Made by a program: the position numbers and the translations under genes. From Bugula neritina (taxonomy: Eukaryota > Bryozoa > Gymnolaemata > Cheilostomatida > Bugulidae), in contig OZ037770.1 of NCBI GenBank assembly GCA_964035545.1, positions 3,453,662 to 3,517,661 on the forward strand: DNA of 64,000 bases, given 5' to 3'. This document shows, one piece after another, positions 1 to 9,500 of this stretch; the stretch's first letter is position 1, and each line of letters opens with the position of its first letter. Under the pieces are notes generated by a model. It did not search any database, was not told the origin of the DNA, and saw only the letters and a list, made by a program, of their open reading frames with translations.

Positions 1-199
1 TTAGGACTTAGCTAAAGGTTTAGATAATGACTGGAAGTGAACATTTGAAATGCAGTTACCTTCATTAATATGTAACAATTTCTTTCAACAGAATAAATTA
101 GGCTACAAAACCCAATTGTGGCCCTTTCTTGTAAAGTGCTGCAGAAAAAACATGGATGTTGCACAGTGGAAATTCTGCAGAGTGATAAAAACAACTCAC

Positions 200-1715
200 C
201 GGAATTAAGCTTTATCCTGTTAGGAACCACCTGGTATTCACTCAAGAGAGCCATCACGTCGGAACGGTTGCTCTCATGAGCTACATCCACTGCTGTTGAA
301 CTGTTTCTGTCTTGAATGCCCAGCAGCTCTGAACGTTGACCAGGTGATAAAATGTCCAGCATAAATCGCAACGTTTCCACATGGCCCCCGGAAGAAGCTA
401 GTTTCACAGGCGTTGAGCCGTTTTTATTTTGCATACAGAGTAATGCGAATAAGTCATTATCCAATAACTTATCAGTTATACATTTCATGATCTGGGTCAA
501 GCCCTTTCTAGCAACCCAGTGCACAGAAGTAAAGTTGTTTGAATCGCGTCCAGAGATGAGGTTTTTAAAGTCAGCCTCTGTGACAGAATCAGCAATGGTT
601 CTGAATGCTGTCACATGATTATTAGTAACTGCCCAGTAAATGGCCGTCACTCTATTTTTTTCATGCATTTTTAATAGTTTCAACCAATCAGCTGCTGGCA
701 AATTATCTATAAAGCATTTTATGACCTGTGAACTCCCTTTGTGAGCTGCCCAATGAACAGGAGTGAATCGATCTTTGTCTGGGAGTACCAGGAGTTTGTA
801 CAGGTCATGAGGAGATAACATTTTAGTGATGGAGTTCATGATTTCAATGCGGTTCTCATGCGCTGCCCAGTGAATAGTTGTGAAGCCATTTATATCCTGA
901 ACTGTGAGCAGCTCAAAGAGGGTAGACACAGGAAGCGCTCGCACTAGACACTTAAAGATTTCCGTGTGACCATCGTGCACTGCCCAGTGCAGCGCTGTAA
1001 ATTTATTCTTATCTTGAACTGTTAACAGTTTGCATATATCAGAAGGGGGCAACGCTTCAGCAATGGATTTAATAATCTTCAAATTGCCTTTGTGTGTTGC
1101 CCAGTACAATGGCGTGATACCACTTTTGTCAGGTATCAGCAGCAGCTTGTATCGTTCCTCCTTGGGAACGGCATTCAACAAATTTTTTACCATGTCGACA
1201 TAGCATCTACTCACTGCCCAATGCATGGCAGTGAATCTGTTATTATCTTGCATAGATAAGAGTTTACCTACTTCATTTGCTGGCACATTGCATATCAAGC
1301 ACTTGATAGTTTCATGGTTACCTTTGTGAGCAGCCCAATGTACAGCTGTAAAGCCAGCGTTATCCGGTATTTTCAACAGCTGAAAAAGAGAGGAACGGGG
1401 AATCAATTGGAGCAGACCTTCTACTACAGTTGCATGGCCGTTGTGGGCTGCCCAGTGCAAAGGAGTAAATCCACTGGATTCCTGAGAGGCAAGAAAATGA
1501 AACCAGGAGCTGTTGGGCAGGGATTCCCGTATTGCTTTAACGATATCCGTACGACCAATGCTTGCAGCTGCACACACTACCTTTACTTTTTCTGACCGAT
1601 TATCGTGCCTTTTCAACAATGAAATCAAATCACTGTAAGGCATTTCTTCCACTTCCTTATCGAATGCTGCTTCAATATTGCAAGCATTTTGTGTATTTGA
1701 TTGACTATTCGACAT
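200..1715 (-). CDS. Ankyrin-repeat protein, first coding exon (partial gene)
   Basis: Protein-interaction scaffold of unknown partner. About 505 residues are coded from ATG at 1715. After an N-terminal acidic segment of about 80 residues come some ten to eleven ankyrin-type repeats with the core pattern FTxxHWAAHxG. Successive cores are about 39 residues apart rather than the usual 33, the extra residues forming an LPxxDLxKLLxxQD linker. No signal peptide or membrane segment is seen. The frame stays open to position 12, but a consensus donor (GTGAGT on the minus strand, 194-199) lies just after codon 505 and the residues beyond lose the repeat character, so I end the exon at 200. The rest of the gene lies off the left edge. 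The last repeats (STPVKLASSGGH, STAVDVAHESN) are the most degenerate. The family is certain; the function is unknown. Confidence 0.8.
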
Positions 1716-2510
1716 CGTAGAAACATGAAATGATGAATTGAATTGTTACTACGTAGTTGTAGCAGTACTACTAGTTACCGTACTCTACTACTAGCAAGCG
1801 AAACTGCTCATCTGTTGTAACCACTGCATCCGCCTGTTCCAACACCAGCCAATGAAATCACACACAACTCTCGCACTAACAAAAGCTCTATATAGCGTAC
1901 TATCTAGTAGTACTCCAATACGAATATTAAAAGACTACGGAAACCTTTCTCAAACATTTCAGCATCGTCGCCTCAAACTGACAACTCCCAATTATTTCGC
2001 AATTGCATTTGATCAATCAATGCCTCAATAGTAGTTGGGGATATTTAAAGTATGAAAATACTTTTTTAATAGGAAAGCATGAACAGTTATAATAATTAAT
2101 TGCAAACTGGGTTTGAATACGCTTATATAATGAATGAGAAAATATAAATTTTATAACTTGAATTGACAGTTCTGAGACATACAGTGTAATCATACTTAGA
2201 AAACATTTTACACAGCAAAATAAAATGCATAGGAAACAGTAATTTATGTCAAAACCTCTAAAAGTAAAATTCAACAAATATATTTTGTAATGCACCAAAC
2301 ATGAACTTCAAAAGAGTTTCATATTCTTGTAATGACTGACATGAATTTTGACTGATTTTGAAAAGTAAATAGTAATAGTAGAAAATATATAATACATTTT
2401 GTAGCAAAAATATTTCGCAACGATCTGTACAGAATGGACTTGAGAGTTTAGTAATTTGTTTAACTGAAAATATTTCAAAAACTAAGCCTGAGTACCCTCA
2501 GAAAAATAGC
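1716..2510. other. Intergenic, promoter side of ankyrin gene
   Basis: This lies between the ankyrin start codon and the stop codon of the minus-strand CHAC2 gene. It is AT-rich. I see no coding exon or RNA gene; short open frames here have no recognisable content. Confidence 0.5.
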
Positions 2511-4295
2511 CTAGGTTTCCTGATAATAGCATTGAACTTGACGAATCAGCTGCTCCAGAGAGTCGCCTTTTTCAGCAGCAATTTTACACACTTCCTGTTC
2601 TATTTGCTCGAGGTGAAGGTCGCTATGACTGGGGAAACATTTTCTGTAGGAATATGTGAGTCGAAGAAAGTAGTCTAGATTTGATCCATTTATACCCTGA
2701 AACAAATAGTAGATTTTTGAAATAGAAATTAATTTTTGGAAATGGTGTTGTGGTGATATCCATTCCATAGAACGTGGTTGATCTGTTACCACTAAAACAA
2801 TCAGCATTCATAGAACTAGATGCATTTTTAAATGGGCTCACTATAAATGAGAGACTGGTTAATCCAATAGCAATTAATCATCACATGAGTCATTTATCAT
2901 GACAAACAGACAGACAATAAGCTGCAGTACATGGTTACCTTTGAGTGGTATATCTGCCATGCTATGTCCCTCTCACTGGCTGGACCGAGATATAAACTCG
3001 CACTCTCATTTGACACGAATATCTCCAGCGCTATACCCTCTTCCTTCACACAACCTGAATCATCTATCGGATAAAATACTGTTCCTATGACATCATATCC
3101 TCTTTCTCGTTCTACCAGACGCTGTTTCACCAGCTCTTCGTCTGCTTTTGGTATTTTGAATGCCACTCCGTGCACAAAGCTCTAAAAATAAATTTGTCAA
3201 TGTGATAACCACGTAGTCCGACGAAGTCAGCTTATGAACTCTCTGATTGGATAAAAGCAGAAGATCTGAATAGTTTAAGTGTTGCATTGCCACATTTTTC
3301 TATGCAAATATTAAAAAATATGGTACAACAATAGCTAATAATTCAAACTTAGAAACATCTAAGAAACTCAAATCGACAGGCAAACAGTTTTAGCGTAATC
3401 CGACTATGATTTGGAAACAGGAAATGGCAGTCAAATGGGTGTGAAGAGTGATTAAAATTGTTTAAAGGCAATGCATAACAACACTCTATGAAGCCTTTCA
3501 ACATACTTTATATTATATTATATATTATATTATATTCCATTCCATATTGAATTATATATTATACTAAATTTGTATATCATATAGACATATACTATATTAT
3601 ATTTAATAATATAGGATGCTACATATTGAATTGTGTTGCAGAAACAAGACTTAGCCAGTACCCCTGTGGCGTGGAGTATCCTTTCCCAAGTTGTACTTAC
3701 ATTAGGTTCATCCGACTTGAAGACAGAAACCACTCTTCCAGGCTGAAAGTACAGCACAGTACTTGGGTATTACATGTTCACTGATTCAGAAGAGAGAGCT
3801 CTTAATTATATAAAATACAAACAAATTTTAGCTTCTGGTGAATATTAGCTCCTATTATCTACACACTCTATCTATTCACCACACACATCACCAAAACCTT
3901 CAAAACAAACGAGCTTGAAACACAATACTAATGTGACTTGATGTTGGTCATGAAACAATTATTTTCCTTTCTTGTTTACTGCCAAATGAATAAAAAATGG
4001 AAAATCAACAAAAAGACCTAAATGGCAAACATTCACTTTTTAAAACAATTCCATGGTTAACTTTAGTGTTATCAAATAAAACGAAATTTCACGTGAAATA
4101 GTTACACAGTAAGATATTCCTTCAGTCAGATTTGGTTAAATTGAAATATTCAAAACTCACTTTGCCGGGCTGACCTCTAAACCGCTCACTTCCCTGCCAG
4201 AAGCGTCTCTTAAACCCCTTGATGTAGCCACACACCTTCTCCTCGTACTGAAATCCTGGATTCCACATTAACGAACCGTATCCAAACACATACAT
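2511..4295 (-). CDS. CHAC2: Glutathione-specific gamma-glutamylcyclotransferase (CHAC2-like), copy A
   Basis: CHAC enzymes cleave cytosolic glutathione to 5-oxoproline and Cys-Gly. Four exons on the minus strand join in phase 0: 4161-4295, 3701-3742, 2939-3181 and 2511-2696, giving about 201 residues (human CHAC2 is 184). Exon 1 opens with the nucleotide-binding-like loop VFGYGSLMW and carries RRFWQGS; exon 2 gives PGRVVSVF; exon 3 has GVAFKIP, the RExGY segment that holds the family's catalytic glutamate, FYP, and [15 protein letters not shown]; exon 4 has GSNLDYFL and a helical tail. All splice sites are GT-AG. The gene is head-to-head with copy B at 17966-20095, with the same exon lengths for exons 1-3. 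The last exon ends QCYYQET, longer than copy B. The end of exon 3 and the start of intron 3 are almost identical to copy B while other exons are more diverged. Confidence 0.88.
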
Positions 4296-5585
4296 TCTAA
4301 CTCCTTCAAAACAATAAAAAATATAATTTCACTCATTTCATATTCAGTTGAAAGGTCAATTCAAGCTACACAAGAACATTAAGCCTAGCCAAGGTCGATA
4401 TAAAAACATGCTTTAAATGTACATAGTTTAAGAAATTTGAAATTATTTGCATTTTCACAGTGCAAGCAAATATTTGTAATAATAATACTTACAAAAGATA
4501 TAGGCCTACTAACAAGTACCAAATTCAATAAGGGTTTGAGTTTTCACTTTTTACCAGTATGGAGTGAGTCTCCATCAACAATAGGCTTTTTAACATTGTG
4601 TCGGACAAACACCAAACAGTAGTGGTTAAAAGTCAACACTAAGCCTACTGAAAGCTAGCCCAGACTATGCAGGATAGACTATCAGAGATAGAAAAACCTA
4701 TTGTTAGAGATATTTCACAAACACATAACATCTCATGCTCTTAGAGTGGGACAAGCAATGTGCTGATAAGATTAATTTTTGCTCTCACTGAGATGACCCA
4801 AAAACATCTTAAATTTTCTCGACACAACAAGAGTTTTTTTTAAAATTACATCTTTCAGTTGAACAAAACATGTAAGAAAATTAGGTTCAAAATTGTGATC
4901 GCCAGTTGCGAAATTTGAAAAACTGGTCTAGCTTCAGATGCTAGAATCTACTTACATTGTAAACAACCCTTTTCATTTACACTACAGTTGAAAACTAGGT
5001 GAGCCTGCTTTTATAACAAGAATTTTATGAAACATTTTAGTCAAATATTTACTAACAAAGTAAATTTACAAATGATTATCTACATATACTACAAGTACCA
5101 CTCCACTGCCACTGGTGAGTAAGTAGTCTAACTATAAGTAGGTCATAAAATTAATTATTCATAATAATTTCTTACACTTAATGATACTGTGACTTTTAAT
5201 ATCAAATTCAATATGAATATATGCATACCAATTTTTACAAAGTCAACTTAGATATGCACTTGAATTCTCATTTTCATTTCTCAAAAAACCTCGAAACCTA
5301 ACTCAGTTAGGGTTACACGCTGAACATGAAATCAATTTATTCCAACCTGTAAATTTTAAACTTATATATTTTATGTATTATTTGAATGAAACAAAAAACA
5401 TGATTTATTTGTGCCACTATGATAATAATTATGATTATCATTATCATTATGAGCGTGTTTTAATTTTTACTAATAGTATAACTTATAAATATAGGCTAAG
5501 GATTACACTGAGTAATCATCATAACAGTAAAACTAATTAATCATTATGTAATATTAATACTTATACTAATTAAATAATTTCCCCT

Positions 5586-5664
5586 CCCTTCTGGGAATCG
5601 AACCCCCCCCCCCGGCTTGCAAGCAAGTGTGCTAACCATTACACCACAGAGACCACTGGGTAAA
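5586..5664 (-). repeat. tRNA-like sequence (SINE head or tRNA pseudogene)
   Basis: On the minus strand it reads like a tRNA: GGTGTAATGGTTAGCAC (A box/D arm), TTGCAAGC around the anticodon loop, then a long G run and GGTTCGATTCCC (B box). The anticodon stem does not pair well and a homopolymer of about 12 C sits in the variable region, so a working tRNA is unlikely. Confidence 0.5.
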
Positions 5665-5814
5665 CCCATTACTACATCCCACCCAGTTCTCTGAACTCCA
5701 CTGGCCTATCTACTACTCCTTCAGTGTTCAGGCTCCCCTAGCCACTCAACTCCTTCGGAGTACAACTACACTTCACTAAAGGCCGAAATAGCTTGAAAAA
5801 CAATTGCCCCCACT

Positions 5815-5870
5815 GGGAATCGAACACAAAACCTCTGGTTTGCAAGCACTACGGGGGGGGGGGGGCACTG
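5815..5870 (-). repeat. Second tRNA-like fragment
   Basis: Minus-strand B-box-like GTTCGATTCCC and TTGCAAACC resemble the fragment 150-230 bp to the left, again next to a G homopolymer (about 12 G). Probably a truncated SINE head. Confidence 0.35.
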
Positions 5871-6249
5871 GGTAAACACAACACTACAAGTATTACTATT
5901 ACTATTAGTAATACTAATACTAATAACTATACTTGGAGTCACAGTAATACCGCGAGGCGCTAAGACTAGGAGTAGGTGATACTGAAAGCAGTTGAATACA
6001 CTATGAATATGTCATTCATTATCACGATGACTATCATTTCGATTATCACTATGACTATGACTAGTTATTTTCTAGCATTACTAGTTTAAGTTATAATTAT
6101 AGTAAAAGTTCTAAGTGATAGTATTAGTATAACTATAAGTATAAGATTAAGTACGAGTATAACTCATCAACAATAACATAAGTGAATAACATTAAGTTTA
6201 ACTCTAACTGTATAGCATTAAGTTTAACTATAAGTTTATTTGTTACTAA

Positions 6250-6537
6250 TGTAGTGAGGACGTAATACGCGCGTCCCCCCCCCCCCCCCCCGCATTCCTT
6301 CAGCCTATCCAAGTGCGTCACGTGATAGGCCTTAGTTAGTTAGTAGTAGTTTTTGCAGTAGAGAGAGCGTGCTAACTAAGCGAAGATGTAATCTCTAATC
6401 TGTGTACGAGCTGTATCTTTTATATAATTAGTAGTAAATAAACTTGGAAGCTTTTACCTAAATACTTTATTGGTGTAGATAAATAGACATAATTACAAGC
6501 TAGGAACCCACGCATAGTAGTTACACCAATTACTACA
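6250..6537 (+). repeat. 5' LTR of gypsy element 1
   Basis: 288 bp, begins TGTAGTG and ends ACTACA, with a C17 run and a polyadenylation signal AATAAA at 6437-6442. It is repeated at 13569-13855. Confidence 0.95.
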
Positions 6538-6538
6538 G

Positions 6539-6557
6539 TGGTGGCAGCAGTGGGATT
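6539..6557 (+). promoter_or_regulatory. Primer-binding site, tRNA-Leu type
   Basis: It starts one base after the LTR and reads TGGTGGCAGCAGTGGGATT. This is complementary to a tRNA-Leu 3' end (CCCACYGCTGCCA plus CCA), by comparison with animal tRNA-Leu(AAG) with one mismatch. Confidence 0.75.
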
Positions 6558-6598
6558 TCTAGCTACTGTATTAGAACAATGAGAAGTATTAGAACATC

Positions 6599-9500
6599 AT
6601 GGACGAAGGAGTAACTGCAATGGAAGGAGGTGAGCAGAACATTATTATAGGCCCTCTCGGAGCTGGAGAGGAGGTATATAGGAACATGTTGGAGGTTCCC
6701 GTGTTCACAGGCTGCGAGGATATTGAACAATTCGTTCAAGAATTCCGTGAAACTGCCGCCATTGCAAGATGGCCGCCAAGAGTAACCCTTACAAAACTGC
6801 GGATGGCACTGACGGGAGAAGCCAAGCCGTACGGGTGGAAGCCTAGCATAAACGGGATCATTGCTACACTACGGGCCCGTTTTGGCATGCCCGTTGCCGT
6901 CGCCAAGTCCAGACTGCGAGGATTACTCCGCAAGACATGTACACCGCTTCCTGACCACGCCACTCTGGTGCAGAGACTGGCACGGACCGCGTATAGCGAT
7001 CTGCCAGAAACACACAGACGGCACTACACATTCGAAGCCTTTGTACAGTCTCTCAATTCTTTGGACTTCCATCACCAGTTGCAAGCCAAGGGAGTGACCA
7101 CAATTGAGGCTGCAATCCAAGAGAACAAGGCCTACGCTGGAGCCGAACGACTCTATAAGACGGAGGAGGCCACGCCCCAGCCCTCTAGGGAACCAGACCA
7201 TCCGGTCCGCATAGCTGCCGCGACCACTAAAACCCCCATAGAGACGGAGATAAGCCGCTTGATGACTAGACTGGGACAATTGGTGGCGACGATAACATAC
7301 AACCACTCAAGGAAGAGTAAGAGGACGGCAGCAAAACCCCCCAGACCCATGATGCGACGCTGGGAAAGCGGCAGTCAGGGACACCGCCACCTGAGCGGCC
7401 CACGATTCAAACGGCAGCAGAAACCACAACCTCCCCGGAGACCCCCAGAGCTCCGCGGACACACACAGAGAGAAAAACGGGGTGGGTGTCGCCAGGAGCC
7501 CGTACGGGCCAAGCGACACACCCCCCGTCAATGGCAAACACCTCGCCGTACCAGCCAACCAGGTCGACCACGAGACCCCTTCTCTCTGCCTCTCACCAAC
7601 CGCTTCAGTCCGTTACCAGTAATGGAACAGACCAGCGAGGCCCCTCAGGGCATCGGGGAGGATCAGAACACCTCCCCGCAAGGAAACTCTCACCGGCCCC
7701 GCAAACCGCGGAACAAACGGGCACAGCCCCGTTCGGCCGAGACCGAGCACGCTGGGGGAATACGGGTACAACCTCACGGAGGCAGCTACTTCTTGCCAGG
7801 GAAGGTGGCCGGTAAAGCTGTCACCTTCCTGTTAGACTCCGGGTGTACCACTAATATCCTCAGCCGTCGGGTCTTCGACACCCTCCCTCTCAAGGAGAGG
7901 GGAGCCTTAGCTCCCTATACCGGGGAACCGGGCACCCTAGCTGACGGGTCACGGATTCCTTTCTACGGTATCATAGAATTGGCTGGGCGCGTCCGCGACC
8001 AAGCCATTCAGGAAACCTTCGTCATCAGCCCACTGGAGGAAGATGCCATACTAGGGATGCCGTTCTTGAAGAGACACGGGTGCCATATTGACTTTAGCAA
8101 GTCAGCCATGCTAATGGGCGGCAAAGAGCTCACCTGTGTCGACAAGTTCGGTCGTCCTCTAGCGGGAGGTGTGCAGGTAGTACGCAACTGTACTATACCC
8201 GGCCGCTCCCGGGCTACCGTTCACTGCAGAGTGAACAATAGCCAACTCTCGGGGCTAGGGGTTGTCGAAGGTGCGCACTCTAGAATCCAACTCGCCAGCA
8301 GTCTTAACCGGCTGACTGACCGAGGAGAGATCTTGGTGCAGTGTGTCAACCCTTTCTCCGAAGCGGTACAATTACCGTCAGGATCCATGCTGGGTCGCTT
8401 CCACTCCATCCAGGAGGGGGATGTAGGGCCGTCGCTGGGAGCTGCGACGGAAGGTCCCCAACAGAGCCCGTCAGTTAGGGGGGGGACCGTCCCATCACAC
8501 GTCAAAGAGCTATACCAGGCAGCGTGTAACGGCTGCACGGGCAACGTGGAACGCCAGACTATGGCTCAGTTGCTACGTGATTATAGCGACGTGTTCAGCA
8601 GTGGGGACCATGACGTCGGCCTGACCACGGCCGTCCGTCATGAGATACCGCTGGCTGCAGGGACTACCCCTATTCGGCAGCCCACCAGGAGGCTGGGACC
8701 AGAGAAGGAAAAAGAGGTAAGCCAACAAGTCCGGGATCTTTTGGACCGCGGCCTCATCGAACCAGCGCATAGCGCGTGGAGTTCACCGGTCGTTCTGGTC
8801 CGAAAGAAAGACGGCAGTTGGCGGTTCTGTGTGGATTATCGCAAGCTCAATAGCGTGACCATACAGGACGCCTACCCCTTACCCAGGATCGACGAATCTC
8901 TGGACGCCTTAGCCGGCAGCAAGTACTTTAGTACGCTAGACTTGTTGAGCGGCTATTGGCAGGTCCCCCTCAGCCCAGACGCCCAGGAGAAGGCGGCGTT
9001 CATCACGCGGGACGGCTTATGGAAGTGGAAAGTCCTCCCCTTCGGACTGACTTCCGCCCCCGCCACGTTCCAGCGGCTCATGGAACAGGTCCTCAGTGGA
9101 CTCCACTGGAAGACACTGCTAGTGTACCTCGACGACGTCATCGTGATCTCCCCAGACTTTCAGACGCACGTCAGTCGTCTGCGGGAGGTCTTCGATCGAC
9201 TCCGAGGCGCCAATCTGAAGCTCAAACCCTCCAAGTGCGCTCTCTTGCAGCCAGAGGTGAAGTACCTGGGGCACATCGTCGGCCGCCACGGCGTGGCGAC
9301 GGATCCTGAAAAGGTACGAGCTATAGAAGATTGGGTAACCCCCCAGGATTTGACCGGGCTACGGGCTTTCCTGGGGCTGGTAGGGTATTACAGGCAATAC
9401 ATACCAGACTTTGCGGGGGTAGCGCAGCCGTTAAACCGGCTCACCGCAAAGGGGGTGACCTGGCAGTGGACTCCCGTCGAACAGAGAGCGTTCGACTGCC

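Larger units (their letters stand above)
4296..6249. other. Intergenic, tRNA-like pieces and degenerate triplet array
   Basis: Upstream region of CHAC2 copy A. No coding exon recognised. It holds two tRNA-like segments (about 5586-5664 and 5815-5870), C and G homopolymers, and from about 5440 onward a degenerate array of TAT/ACT/AGT-type triplets that continues on the other side of the gypsy insertion. Confidence 0.5.
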
